Position numbers and translations under genes: made by a program. Below are positions 1 to 16,062 of a stretch of DNA of 64,000 bases, in pieces. Source of the stretch: Chamaelirium japonicum. Lineage: Eukaryota; Streptophyta; Magnoliopsida; Liliales; Melanthiaceae. Location: contig OX393557.1 in NCBI GenBank assembly GCA_947650365.1, forward strand, positions 47,365,479 to 47,429,478. Direction: 5' to 3'. Each line of letters opens with the position of its first letter. Position 1 is the stretch's first letter. Under the pieces are notes generated by a model that worked only from the letters and a program-made list of their open reading frames with translations, was not told the origin of the DNA and searched no databases.

Positions 1-539
1 ATGATGCAATTAAAGTTTTATATATTTAGCTGAAACTTTATTTGCATAGTTTTATCTGCAAAAGCTGAAAAAATTAAGTGTGCATGACACACAACCACGT
101 CCAATTTGTAGAATTTAGAGAATTTCCCTGAATAAAATTAAAAAACATAAAATTTAATGTACAATGTTAAGGGTTCGAATTGATCCAATGCGACGAATGA
201 GGGCACCCTGCAGCAAAATACGTTGGAAAGCCTGCTAGCATCTCCGACCTCGACGATTGCCCTCCGACACTGACACCTACGTCCACAATCAGCCATCCTC
301 CGCATCCTACCGTTGTCTGTCATTGTCTTTGATGACAACGACGGCTCCGCTGATTCATCATCTCCGACTCCAACAATGATTCCTTCGACCCTGGTAACTT
401 CAAGTTATAGCATCTCCTACCATGAAAATTCAACCCTCCAACCAATAATTTTGTTTTGGTAGTTAAGTTACAACCTACTGGTAGAATCCCTGGCCAGGGT
501 GGTAAACTTACCTTAGCAACTGCATCTTTTTCTACCAAT
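1..539. other. AT-rich flank, no gene recognised
   Basis: This is the downstream flank of the minus-strand PPR gene. Short open frames on both strands show no recognisable domain. The part near 340-539 may be the body of the SINE whose tRNA-like head lies at 540-648, but I cannot see a tail or target duplication that fixes its far end. Confidence 0.4.
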
Positions 540-648
540 ATGGCCACGCCTGCATAACCGCAGCCGTCGTGGCCTGCGGGATTCGAACTGAGGACCTGCA
601 CCCAAAAGGATGGAACCTAACACCAACTGTGCTAACAGTTGGGTACGG
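540..648 (-). repeat. tRNA-like head of a SINE in the PPR 3' flank
   Basis: Read on the minus strand, this stretch has an RNA polymerase III A-box-like TAGCACAGTTGG (plus-strand 623-634). A B-box-like AGTTCGAATCC follows (579-589), and the 33-nt gap between them is normal for a tRNA. No convincing acceptor stem closes around it, so it reads as the 5' head of a tRNA-derived SINE rather than a tRNA gene. It begins directly after the TGA stop of the MEF1-like PPR gene, so it probably supplies the start of that gene's 3' UTR. The SINE body and tail are not delimited. Confidence 0.5.
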
Positions 649-2463
649 TCACCAATATTCCCCACAAGAGCACACCCCATCCTCAAACCGGTGGAACCGG
701 TTATTATCCCTGAGGATCACCGTCCGCCCGGTGACCTTAGTGACATACTTGATGGCGGTGTGGCAGTCCCCGCACACCCTCAGGTTCTTCATCACCCGGA
801 TGGGGCGGCCCGGCGGCAGGGTCAGAAGCCCGAACCCGATCGCCAGCCGCTCGCTGTGGTACCAGACCGACCGCCGCTTCTCCTCCCCGTCCACCGCCCG
901 CAGCACCCACCGCGTGTCCGCCACGTACCCTGCTGCCTCCATCGCCTCCCCCACCTCCTCCAGCACCGCGTAGATCTCCGCGCTTCGTGGGTGCCCCCGG
1001 TCGCCCGACACGAACGTGTGTACCCGCCCCTCCCCCCCGGCCTCCTCCACCCAGCTCAGCCCCGTCTCCTTCCGCACCCCCTGATCCCTCATCGCCTTCC
1101 GCGCCCCCGCCGCCTCCGCCCACCTTCCCGCCGCCGCATAAGCATTCGACAGCAGCATGTGTGCCCCCGAGCTCGTCGACCCACCTGCGAACAGCCGCCC
1201 TGCCGCGTACGCCGCTGGGTCCGCGTCCCCGTGGATGCGGCAGCCCGTCAGCAGCGCCCCCCACACCGACTCCGTCGGCTCCATCGGCATCTTTTCAACG
1301 AAGTCCACCGCCTCCGGTAGCTGCCCCGCCCGGCCCAGGAGGTCCACCATGCAGGAGTAGTGCTGTGGCCCAGGCTCGATGCCCTGCTCGGACATCAGCG
1401 CGAAGTACCGCCGGCCCTCCTCCACCAGTCCCGCATGGCTGCAAGCAGTGAGGAGGCAGAGGAAGGTGATGAAGTTGGGCCGGACACCAGCGGCCTCCAT
1501 CTCTCGAAACCGCCCGAACGCGGCACAGGTGTGGCCGTGCTGTGCTGAGGCGATTAAAATCGCATTCCATGCCCCGAGGTTCCTCATGGGCATCTCGTCG
1601 AACACCCGATATGCGTCGTCGACGATGCCGCACTTAGAGTAGAGAGAGATGAGGGAGCTGCCGACGAAAGGGGAAGCATCAAAGCTGGTCTTGGTGCAGT
1701 GGCCGTGCACCAGGGAGCCCATCTGGTGGAGGGTCGCGGTGCTGCAGACCCGGACGACGCAGGAGTAGGTGAAGTCATTGACGCCGTCGAGGCCCTGGTC
1801 GGCGAGGGCGAGCTTGAAGAGGCGGAGGGCGTCGGCGTCGAAGCCCATTTGGGCGTAGCCGCAGATCAGGGCGCTGTACGAGACGACGTTGCGGTGGGGC
1901 ATCTCGTCGAAGAGGAGGCGAGCGTCCAGGAGGATAGCGCACTTGGCGTACATGTCGAGGAGGGAGGAGGCGACGAAGACATCGGAGTCGTAGGCAGTCT
2001 TGAGCGCGAGGGAGTGGAGGGAGCGGCCGAGGGCGGGGAGGGAGAGGGCGGCGCAGGACTTGGCGGCGGAGGGGAAGGTGTGGTCGTTGGGGGGGACCCC
2101 GGCGAGGAGCATGTCGCGGAAGGATAGGAGGGAGAGGTCGGGGAGGTCGTTCTGGGCGAAGGCGGCGATGAGGGCAGACCATGCGGCGGCGGGGCGGAGG
2201 GGGCTGTCGAGGAAGGCGCGGTGGGAGAGCAGGGGGAGGGCACAGCGGGCGTAGAAGGTGATGAGGTGATTGGAGAGCAGAGGGGCGGAGGAGTAGGCGG
2301 CAGCGGGGATGTCGCCGGACTTGATGAGGTGGGCGTGCAGCTGCTGGCCCTTGGGAAGGGAGCGGGCGGTGGAGAGGGACAGAAGGAGGTCGCAGAGTGC
2401 TCGCGGGGAGGTGGGGGCCGGCGGCAGCTGTGGTGGGGGCGTTTTGGGAATTCGGAAGGGCAT
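649..2463 (-). CDS. MEF1: MEF1-like DYW-class PPR RNA-editing factor
   Basis: This intronless gene encodes 604 residues and looks complete. It resembles Arabidopsis MEF1 (At5g52630), a mitochondrial C-to-U RNA-editing factor, nearly end to end by recalled sequence. PLS-type PPR repeats cover about residues 35-393 (for example SNHLITFYARC and SSLLDMYAKC), followed by E motifs from about 394 and a C-terminal DYW cytidine-deaminase domain. The zinc and catalytic residues are intact: H536-S-E538, C564-G-D-C567-H568, and the second site H591 with C598-S-C600. The last three residues are EYW instead of DYW. The N-terminus is proline-rich and probably holds the organelle-targeting signal. The ATG at 2461-2463 gives the start that matches the family. 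The coding sequence is strikingly GC-rich against its AT-rich surroundings. PPR and DYW assignment is firm; orthology to MEF1 rests on recalled similarity. Confidence 0.92.
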   Translation of the reverse strand: MPFRIPKTPPPQLPPAPTSPRALCDLLLSLSTARSLPKGQQLHAHLIKSGDIPAAAYSSAPLLSNHLITFYARCALPLLSHRAFLDSPLRPAAAWSALIAAFAQNDLPDLSLLSFRDMLLAGVPPNDHTFPSAAKSCAALSLPALGRSLHSLALKTAYDSDVFVASSLLDMYAKCAILLDARLLFDEMPHRNVVSYSALICGYAQMGFDADALRLFKLALADQGLDGVNDFTYSCVVRVCSTATLHQMGSLVHGHCTKTSFDASPFVGSSLISLYSKCGIVDDAYRVFDEMPMRNLGAWNAILIASAQHGHTCAAFGRFREMEAAGVRPNFITFLCLLTACSHAGLVEEGRRYFALMSEQGIEPGPQHYSCMVDLLGRAGQLPEAVDFVEKMPMEPTESVWGALLTGCRIHGDADPAAYAAGRLFAGGSTSSGAHMLLSNAYAAAGRWAEAAGARKAMRDQGVRKETGLSWVEEAGGEGRVHTFVSGDRGHPRSAEIYAVLEEVGEAMEAAGYVADTRWVLRAVDGEEKRRSVWYHSERLAIGFGLLTLPPGRPIRVMKNLRVCGDCHTAIKYVTKVTGRTVILRDNNRFHRFEDGVCSCGEYW

Positions 2464-3119
2464 TTACGGATGGACGATAAAGAGCTTGGACGGACGGAAC
2501 CGGGAGAGTTGGGAACTTTATCGGAGAATGGCACCTACGGCTCAAATGGAGCTAACAAAGGGTCTAATACCTATAACCAACGGGCTCTTGGCTTGGTGGT
2601 ACTATCTATCTGTTGGAGTGTTCGACTCCAGGTGTGGACACTGTGGAGCGAGCTTTTTCCTCGAGACTGTTGTATTTTGTTTTGTGTGTGCGAATCCTGA
2701 TCATTGATGTCATGTTTACGGAATTTCATCTTGTTTCGATCTCTGTACCTCTTTGAGCCCTTGCTCTAGCTTCCTATCCTATGACCGCTTGGCCGGTCCC
2801 AAAAAAAAGGGTTTGGAACAAGATAATTGCAAAAGAAAGAAAGAAAGAAAGAAGGGTAATCCGGTATATATCCACGGTAACACTATTGGTTTACATTGAG
2901 TCACAAATACTATTCGTATACATTAAGTCCATGAAATGGTTTTAGATTAAGAGCCAATCTTGTACACATGGTTATCCTATCTGCATAAGAGGTCCCCTTT
3001 CGACCATTTTTTTTATTTAATTATTTAAAATATCAAAACTACACAGGGGATACACTCCCAACTAATAATTAGTTGACTTACTATACAAATGAGATACTCT
3101 TCCTGCTGATTTAAATGAA
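2464..3119. other. Upstream region of the PPR gene
   Basis: This is the 5' flank of the minus-strand MEF1-like gene. It holds a short (GAAA)n microsatellite at 2831-2854. I see no other gene or element, and no promoter motif I would defend. Confidence 0.4.
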
Positions 3120-3302
3120 ATTGTAGGTTAGGTTTAGGGTTCACTGTTAGGAGTATATAATTAGGGTTAGGGTTATGATTCAATATTATGGGTATAGAAG
3201 TAGGGCTAGGGTTAGGGTTCACTAGTTAGGGTATAGAACTAGGGTTAGGGTTATGTTTAGGGTTTACTATTTTGGTTATAGAAGTAGGGTTAGGGTTTCA
3301 TA
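3120..3302 (+). repeat. Degenerate telomere-like repeats
   Basis: The stretch holds many copies of TTAGGG and TTTAGGG, such as TTAGGGTTAGGG and TTTAGGGTT, broken up by short unique spacers such as TTCACTA and TATAGAAGTAGGG. These are Arabidopsis-type telomere units in degenerate interstitial form. A longer tract of the same kind lies at 27166-27620. Confidence 0.7.
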
Positions 3303-3534
3303 CCACCACAAAAAAAAATTCAAAATTTTGAAACTTGTTTGTCGTGTTGTGAAACCATTTTAAATAGATGGTTAATGAAAGGGCATATGAGTTATTTTAC
3401 CAATTTCTTGATCTTTTACGATTAAACTTTGAATAGTGGACCACTCTTAATAGGAAAGCTATATTCCTTAATATAAAAAAGGAAGCGCATTAAAAGAATG
3501 TATCGCAAAGTATCCCTAAAAAATGAGTAATGAT

Positions 3535-3687
3535 ATTTGAACATACTACGGGACAATCTCGCGGATAACCCCCGGTGGTGTGGGGGAGCAGCTAGAGCAT
3601 GGTTCAAATGTCGATGCAATAAGCCCTGGTTGACGCCCCCACCCCACCGTGGGTTGTCCGCAAGGTTGTCCCGTAGTATGTTCAAAT
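3535..3687. mobile_element. Small inverted-repeat MITE (153 bp)
   Basis: The left end reads ATTTGAACATACTACGGGAC and the right end is its reverse complement. Terminal inverted repeats of about 50 bp (GCGGATAACCCCCGGTGG against GCGGACAACCCACGGTGG) surround a short spacer. No clear target duplication was found, so the superfamily is open. Confidence 0.7.
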
Positions 3688-4927
3688 GGCAAACTAAAAA
3701 AAAGAGGTCTAGTGCGTAGGGGTGGCGATGAATCCTTAAAACCCGATCTGTGTCAAACCCTCATCTGTTAAAGGCGTAATCCATCCCCTAGCCCTATCTG
3801 ATATCCTAGTTGGTGTTGCTATTTGCAACGACAAAATTATTAGGATCCCCAATTTGCACCGACAAAATTATTATTAGTTGGTCTATTTATATTTTTTTGG
3901 CAATGGTTATTTACAACACTTTTTCATAAAGGAATGTCGTGACTTACGGGAAACCCTATTAGTCATTTTCTTTTGTGTGCTAGAGGCAGCCACGACTAAA
4001 GGCAACCCTTGACTCTATAGGTAACCCACACCTTATTCATCTTCCCCTCCTCGATCCCAAGCTCATTGGTGCCCGTACTGTGTATAATTTGACACAGCCT
4101 GGTGAGGATGGATGTGTCAAACCCAACATAAACACTAGTATGAAAACAAGCTAGAGGGGAGGTGAATATATTGATTTCCCATTTTAAGATTTGATCGGAT
4201 ATATTCTACCACATTCAAAGATGAACAATTGGGAAAAAAATACCAATCACAGAGATGACTCACGATATTTTTAACGTGGTTCAGATCCATACAAGTTCAT
4301 CCATCCACGGGACCATATCCGAGTGTAGCACTAATCTGGATAAATAAGTACAAGTCTTTTATTATACCATCACAGCTCGGTGTCATTGCCTCTATGTCCG
4401 TTGATGTGTTCCGTTTCTTCAACTTGCAATCTACACAAGAAATGCCTTCACTTTCCGTCTTTGATCCTCACGCGACACATGACACTCATCTTCTTTGTGA
4501 GAGAGGTCTTCGGTAACTAACATGAAATTGCACCTCAAAATTGGCACACGATTTCAAAAAGATTTGTCAGGAGGACGAAAGGCAATCTAAGATGCAAATA
4601 GATAAAGGCATCTAGTCTACCAATATGATATGCAAGGATGTGGAAGAACTAGTCTCGAGTTTCTAGTTATCTCTATCACAAAGATCAAGAACTCTTCTCT
4701 TCTAATGTAATCAACTAGAAGCACGTAGAGATTTCTCTGTATTAACCTCAATAATATGAAAGTGTAAACTTCAAGGGGTTTGTGTAGATGTATGTAAAGC
4801 TCACAAGATAACCTCATACCATGGATTTAACTTACACATATTCGAGATATGTTTTGTGTCAAAGTATAAGCCAATCGAAAGAGAAACTAATACTGGGTTT
4901 CATAAGATCCTCTATTTTATCCTAACA
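3688..4927. other. Intergenic DNA running into a probable 5' copia LTR
   Basis: No gene is seen. The right part, ending about 4927, sits directly before a primer-binding site and so should be the 5' LTR of the copia element that follows. Its left end could not be set, because the 3' LTR start (TGTTGAAAGATAAAC) has no recognisable copy here. Confidence 0.35.
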
Positions 4928-6807
4928 AAGTGGTATCAGAGCTAGTAGTAGAAGAAGATGGCTAACGGGATGGCACAATTCACCATTCCTTGTCTCACCA
5001 AAGAAAATTATGAAAATTAATTGGAGCATCCAAATAAAAGGTGATATTGGGCTCACAATATGCATGGGACGTCATCGAGAGAGGCTACAATAAGGCTCAA
5101 GGAGTTGGGTTCTTGACCACCGCCCAACAAGATGCTCTTAGAGATTTGAGGAAAAGTGATAATAAGACTCCTTTCTTCATCAATCAAGGAGTGGATGAGT
5201 CTTCTTTTTAGAAGATTGCCAACACAACTATATCAAAAGAAGCATGGGAGATACTTCAAAACTCCTACAAAGGAGTGAAGAAGGTAGTAGGTACAACTAC
5301 AAACACTTCAAAGGGATCGGACTTCGAACAATTGGAGATGAAAGAATATGAGTTAGTCTTGGACTACTTCACAAGGTTTTCTTAGTTGTTAATCAATTTT
5401 GGTGAAACAGTGAGAAGATTGAAGATGTTAGAGTGGTGGAGAAAGTACTTGATCAGAAGTATAACTACATATATCGTCATTGCCATCGAAGAGGACAAAA
5501 ATTTGGACTCCATAACCATTGATGAACTCATAGGTTCCTTGCAATCCCATGAACAAAGATTCAACAAGAGACAAGAACCGGTGGAAAAAGTTTTGCATCA
5601 AAGTTGAGCTTAAAAGAAGGCCAAGAAGAATCCAAAGAAGATTGAAGCCGAAGCAAAGTCTGAAGCTGAGGAACATCTCGAGGCCGTAGAAGAACAAGAG
5701 GCCGAGGATAAGGACGAAGACACCTTTCCAAACCAGAAATTATGAAGAGAAAGGTCCTAAATTTACAAGAGGCCGTGGAAGAGGAAGATCTTTTTGAAGA
5801 AGAAGGTATGATAAATTTTAACTTCAATGTTATAATTGCAAGAAGTATGGCCATTTATGCATTAGATTGTTGGGAATAATCAAAGGATATTCCAAAATTT
5901 CAAAGACTATGGTTTGGGAATTCGAGATGACGGACATTGGACTTATGTCATATTATCTCGGCATTGAAGTGAAGCAAACTAAAGGAGATCGACATAGTCA
6001 TCTCGTAGGAAGCCGATTGAAAGTCCATTCTAAAGAAGTTAAATATGGAGGAGTGCAATTCAGATTGCACACCCGTGGATTATGGCATTAAGTTTTCTAA
6101 GCATGTTGAAGGCCAGATATTCTTCGCTCTTTAACATGCACAAGACCAGATATTCTCTATGGATTTGGGCTTGTTAGCCGATACATGGAAGTCCCCATGT
6201 CTACTAACTTGTTGGTAGCGAAATTGAAAGGACCCTTTGCTATATCAAAGGTACATCGAGCTATGATTTATTATATTTGAGTACTAGTGATTTCAGCTTG
6301 TGGGATACACAAGTAGTGATTGAGTAGGAGATCTTGATGAATGAAAAAGCACTAGCGACTATGTGATCTTTATGGCGAACACGACATTCTCTTGATCGTC
6401 AAAGAAGCAAGTTATCATCATACTTTCTACATGTGAAGCAGAGTATGTTGCTGCATTGTCGGAGGTTTGTCACGCGATATGGTTGAGGAATACACTCGAG
6501 GGGTTACAAATCAATCAGGAAAGGCCGACCAAGATCTGCATCGACAACAAATCAGTAATTACACTTGCAAAAAATCCCGTCTTCCACAAAAGAAGCAAGC
6601 ATATTGGCACCTTCAATCCATCCGAGAACAAGTGAAAGATATGAAGATTGAACCCATCCCCATTAAATCACAAGAAAATATTTTTGACAGCTTTACAAAG
6701 CCAAGGAAGCATGAATCATTTTGCTTGCTACGGGAGTAACTCGGCATGGCCAAATCAAGTTTAAGGGGGAATGTTGAAAGATAAACTTGCTTTCATATTA
6801 TGTTCAA
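4928..6807 (+). pseudogene. Decayed Ty1/copia retrotransposon
   Basis: A 12-base primer-binding site for initiator tRNA-Met (TGGTATCAGAGC) lies at 4931-4942. It is followed by a gag-like region with stops and frameshifts (open part about 5386-5607) and a gag zinc knuckle near 5825 (CYNCKKYGH). An internal deletion then joins gag to the end of the reverse transcriptase (EFEMTDIGLMSYYLGIEVKQ near 5917). RNase H remnants follow (CEAEYVAALSEV near 6430; CIDNKSVITLAKNP near 6537). A polypurine tract TAAGGGGGA at 6762-6770 precedes the 3' LTR start TGTTGAAAG at 6772. The 3' LTR is split by the hAT element at 6808-10734. The element cannot transpose by itself. Confidence 0.82.
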
Positions 6808-7161
6808 CAAGGTTGTCATATCATGTATCGTATCGTGTATCGTTTTTCCTTTTTTGTGTATCGTGTATCGTAACGTATCGTGTATCGTAAGATACAATCA
6901 AATTTTAATATATTGTCCTAAAAATATATATTTATATATGGACATATAAATAACATGATACTAGAGCGTTAAATATAAGAAAGTAAGATATTTCTTTTCA
7001 TTTTCCATCAAATTTAAGTTTTTTCTATTCAAAAAACAGGAAGTCAATACTTGTATAAAAAAGAAACCATATACAAGTATGATCTATTGATCTATGATCT
7101 ATCAAAATAGTCAATTAAGACAAAAGTCACTAAACAAAAACTCAAAAAGTAGTAGATAGCT

Positions 7162-9690
7162 TTATTCTTCAATTTTCATCGCCATCTCCATCTCCAATTT
7201 GATCATCATCATCGCTAGATAATTCGTTATTGTCACTTGGTTCTTTGTCATCTCTTCTACCTCTTTTTCATCTAATTCTTCATCCTCAATTACATCTTTC
7301 TTTTCATAGTCATCTACTTTCTTCTTTCCTTTGGTCTTTCTTTGTGAACTTAGATCTCTTGGCCCTAGAAAGAAGGAACATCCAAACATGTATTAAAATC
7401 ATATATAGAAGTTAGATTATAATTTATAATTAAGTAATTTTAAAATGTTCAACAACTAATCTCTCTTTCTCTTTTTACTAGTTCCCCCTCCTCTTGTATC
7501 TCAAAACACTCATGTACATCCATCCATGAATTATCCTCAGGTAGGCATGGATTTTTTTTCTCAGTGATTCATTCATCATCAGATTTCATATCTGATAGAC
7601 AAATAGGATCATATGAATCATTTTTCTTCAACCTTTTCTTGTGCCTAGCCTTCAATTGAAGGTTGTACTTTACAAACACTAAGACATTCAATCTTTGTTG
7701 CTCCAAGCGATTTCTTCTTTTAGAATGCAACTATTAAAATTTTTTAAAATATAAATATAAATATTCATCTTTCTTTTGGAATGAACATATTATCACATGA
7801 TCTAGTTAGCATGATTGTACCTGATCAAATGTGCTCCAGTTTCTTTCACAACCTGTAGCATTACAAGATAGCTTAGAATGCGAATCGCTAAAGTTTGAAG
7901 ATCCTTGCATCCTTCTCCAAATGACTCCCACCACAAAGCTATAAGTATAAAAAATCATCAATAAAAATATCAAATATTGATCAAGCCTACTCAACTAGAA
8001 AATAAGCACACTTTATATTTTACCCGGTTGTTTCTTGTCCCTCATTTGGATGACTATATCCATACCAAACATCTTCTCGGTATTGTGGAATATATCCAAT
8101 TGTTTATCAATCTTTTCCCTCAAAATAGGAGATGTACACATCCTTTTAATAGTAAAGCCCCATCTTTATCTCATAGTCAGCATAAAAGAAATCGGAATAG
8201 TGAAACCTACAACGTAGAAAGTAAACAAATGTGAATGATTATAAAAATGAATGATTCAATAAAATAAAAAAATATTAATTATTTGCAAGCTATTAAATTT
8301 AACAAAACTTACCTTGGATTGAGGAAATATCCAGCTGCATGAAGTGGCCTATGCAACTGCATATCCCATTTTCGATCAATAATCTCCCAAATTGGGTTGT
8401 ACCTTGATCTTCTTTACTTGGTTAATTTTTTTTGCAATTTGCTTTTTTACCTTATCCATCGCTTTATAAATATAGCCTAAGGTCGGCTTTGCATCTCCAT
8501 CGTTATACCTCAATACTTTCACCAATGAAAGCACATATTTAAGGCAATATTTGATTGCCGACCAAAATTTATGGTCGGCCAAAATAATCTCTTATATGTT
8601 TATTCCATCGGTCTTCTTTGCATATTGACTTTTTTGTCATTCTTGAGATCCAAACATTGCTCTAAGCCCAATCTTTACCATTTGAATGTTTCTAAGTGTT
8701 AAATATGATATAGCAAATCTTTTGACACTGGCTCTAGCCAAATCTCTCCTCTTCGTGTGCTTCCTCATGAGGTTCAAAACCCATGAATGCCTATAGATAT
8801 AAACAGTGATTTTTTTTGCTTTTGTCACTATATCCAAATGAGTTGGCAGGTCACCAATGTCGGACAATACCAAATCCAAGCAATGTGCAGCACATGGGGA
8901 CTAAAGCAACTTCTTCATCTTCTCCATGAATAACTCACCGGCTTTTACATATGCTGCGGTACTATCGGTTACAACCTGCACAATATTTTCTTCGCCGATT
9001 TCTTCAACCATTGAATCAAGAAGCTCAAACAAATTATCTGTATTCTTTGAAATATCAGAAGTGTCAATGGATTTAAGAAAAACAGTCCATCTAGGACTAT
9101 TCACAAGGAAATTAGTAATAGACCTACTTTTCCCATCGGTCCATCCATTAGACATAAGAGTATACCCTGTTCTTTTCCACTCCACTTTATATTTTTTTAT
9201 TAATTCCAAATTAATGGTTTCAACTTCCTTTTTCAAAAAAATAGTTCGCACTACATGGTATATATGAAGGAAGTTTCAATCCCGATCCAAAAGAAACAAC
9301 CAACTCCATCATTGATTTGAAGTAAGGACTCTTAACCAAATTGAATGGAAGTGCATTTACATACAAACACCAACAAATATCCAAACATACTTTCTCTCGG
9401 TCGCCTTTCTTCCACATAGTATTCAAAGTAGTTTGGGAATTTTGTGCTAGTATCTTTTGCCCATAACCAAGAAAAGCATCCATCATAAATTTCTTGTTTC
9501 CACCACTTACAACTTATGTAGAATCTTCATCCAACTCTACAAAATTATCGTCATCCTTCTTCTTTTTACTCACCAACAAAACTTTGAACAGATCAGACAC
9601 CTCATTAGGATTTTTTGTGCATGCGGCAACATCTTTTCTTGTGCGTGCTATAAGTGCTGTTTCTTTCTAGAAATACCACCCCAATAACCA
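7162..9690 (-). pseudogene. hAT transposase remnant (DUF659 / hAT dimerisation type)
   Basis: Reading leftwards on the minus strand, the open pieces follow the order of a plant hAT protein. A BED-like start lies near 9690. Next comes the DUF659 region (9486-8901), with SNGWTDGKSRSITNFLV and a VTDSTAAYVKAGELF segment. The piece containing CAAHCLDLVLSDIGDL is at about 8900-8637, and the hAT dimerisation piece near 7990-7810 contains LSCNATGCERNWSTFD. An acidic, lysine-rich tail is at 7389-7162. In-frame stops (for example between LEVALL-like and SPCAAHC-like sequence near 8900, and near 9515) and a frameshift near 9240 break it. It is a pseudogene, not a domesticated host gene. Confidence 0.82.
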
Positions 9691-9924
9691 TTTCCATAAT
9701 GCTTACATTTAAACTTCAACCTTCTATTCTTGCCTTCTTTAATTTTTTCACAATGATCCTATTTTTCATCATGACCTTTATTCTTTGTCTTACCCTTGTC
9801 AACCATTTTAGCAACAATTTACTGCATGAAAATATCATATGAAAGCAAAATTAAAATCAAAAGCATTACAATTTACAAGTTTATCATGAAAGCAAAATCA
9901 AAATATCAAAGCATTACAACTTAC

Positions 9925-10031
9925 GAGGGGATGCTTAAATGCGGTCTGCGGTCCGCGACTATAGCCGTCCGATGCACCTGTCGCGTGCATCGGATGACTG
10001 TGGACGCGAACCGCATTTAAGCATCCCCCAT
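9925..10031. mobile_element. Foldback MITE inside the hAT element (107 bp)
   Basis: A GC-rich palindrome has ends GAGGGGATGCTTAAATGCGG and the complementary CCGCATTTAAGCATCCCCCAT. It is flanked by AACTTAC on both sides (9918-9924 and 10032-10038), a 7-bp target duplication. Almost the whole element folds on itself around a GATGCACCTGTCGCGTGCATC centre. It sits inside the hAT element, so it is a third layer of nesting. Confidence 0.72.
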
Positions 10032-10742
10032 AACTTACCAGTTAACAACCACTGCCATTGTAGATGAACAGATGCAAAATCAAAAGTTTACAAACTCTAA
10101 TGCCATTTTTAGATGAACAAATGCATTATAATTTCAGTTTTTCAGATACAATCAAATATTTATTTGCTATGTAATTTCATATTTCTTTTCATTTTGTGTC
10201 ACTAATTTGATGATTTTTCAATCAGGTTTGCCAATGTAGTTTTAAGTGCATCCATAAAAAAATACCATCAGCAATTGAAGTGTTTAAAACAGAGGGGAAA
10301 AAAACAGAGGACATAAGAGAAGAGCATATAATGAGGTAGCGGACACCAGAGAAGATGTGAAAGCGGGCAGCAGAGATAAGAGACCCCAAACCCTACCGTC
10401 GCCCGTCGAAATAGGGGAGGAGCCCTCTTGCGTTCCTCCTGTGCCGTCGCCCGTCAAGACCCCAGAACTCCCCGATAAAAAAAACCGAGACCCCAAACCC
10501 TCTACGATTTATAATCAGCGACTGAACCATGTAGGCTCAACCGGTCCAAAAAAAAAACCAATTTTAAATACCGATTGACATCGTATCGTATGTATCGGAC
10601 GTATTGTACGATACATACTGTATCGTACGATACAGTAAATTTTTTATACATACTTCCGATTCGTATCATTTTAATGTCGTATCGAAATGTATCGTACGAT
10701 ACGTATCACGTATCGTACAATACTAACAACCATGATATTCAA

Positions 10743-15473
<4,731 letters not shown>

Positions 15474-15478
<5 letters not shown>

Positions 15479-15710
15479 GAAAAGGGAGCCAAGTTCTGAC
15501 GTGCAGCGTCATTGCTACATATCGATCAAGCATTATTTGCCATCCTAGAAGTTTTAGAATTTGATGATTTTTGGTGGATGTGTTCTCTAGGGTAAGGTGA
15601 TCATCCTCACAAAAAATCAATAAATTCTAAAACTTCTAGGGTCATCAAAAGTTTGAAACATTTTTTATTGTTCACTGTAACCGTTAATTTTGCTGAGCTC
15701 AGTTGTGAGT
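15474..15710. mobile_element. Half element H next to the last (AT)n run
   Basis: After the last (AT)n the sequence begins with a G-rich end (GATGGGAAAAGGGAGCCAAG). It runs into CCATCCTAGAAGTTTTAGAA ... TAGGGTAAGGTGATCATCCT, matching one arm of element C. The complementary arm and a right-hand (AT)n are missing, so this is a truncated copy. The right limit is approximate. Confidence 0.55.
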
Positions 15711-15824
15711 GTGTCGGAACTAGATAAACCAATGATCGAAACTTACCACAATAGCGAGAAATGATCATATTTTTAATAAACGCACATGTTGGAAGGTAAA
15801 GCAAGGGGGAAATATTATCACCGT

Positions 15825-16062
15825 CGTCAAAATATTATCACTGCTCTAGAAATTTTTTACAACACCCTCAAAATCTTTTACGTGCCTTGAAATATTGATA
15901 TCGCCTTGAAAATATAAGCCCCTCTCGAAATATTTTTGCTACACTCGAAATATTTTATTTCCACCCTCGAAATATTGTCACATCCCTCAAAATATTTTGG
16001 CCACCTTTGAAATATTGTAACTTTTTTGGAAATATTGTCCTCTCCCTTGAATTCTTTAGTTT
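15825..16062 (+). repeat. Degenerate tandem repeat, unit about 22 bp
   Basis: About ten imperfect repeats with core CTCGAAATATT or CTTGAAATATTGT, spaced some 20-24 bp apart. Examples are CCCTCGAAATATTGTCAC and CCTTGAAATATTGATATC. Spacers vary in sequence and length. It has no coding meaning. Confidence 0.65.

Larger units (their letters stand above)
6808..10734 (-). mobile_element. hAT DNA transposon nested in the copia LTR
   Basis: The left terminus is CAAGGTTGTCATATCATG and the right end in reverse complement is CATGGTTGTTAGTATTG, an imperfect terminal inverted repeat. The flanks ATGTTCAA (6800-6807) and ATATTCAA (10735-10742) form an 8-bp target duplication with one mismatch, as expected for hAT. 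Both ends carry dense subterminal repeats of GTATCGTA/TACGATAC type (6820-6890 and 10575-10720), probable transposase-binding arrays. The body holds a broken minus-strand transposase. It interrupts the copia 3' LTR, so it inserted later than the copia. Confidence 0.85.

Noticed and set aside
579..640. A functional tRNA gene on the minus strand
   Set aside because: A-box and B-box are present but I could not form a closed acceptor stem, and the sequence continues like a SINE.
610..2254. Several plus-strand and out-of-frame ORFs opposite the MEF1-like PPR gene
   Set aside because: They are shadows caused by the very high GC content of the PPR coding sequence. Their products are Pro/Arg/Gly-rich with no domain.
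15825..16062. CRISPR-like spaced repeat
   Set aside because: The host is a plant, the repeats are short and imperfect, and no related genes exist. It is a degenerate tandem repeat.
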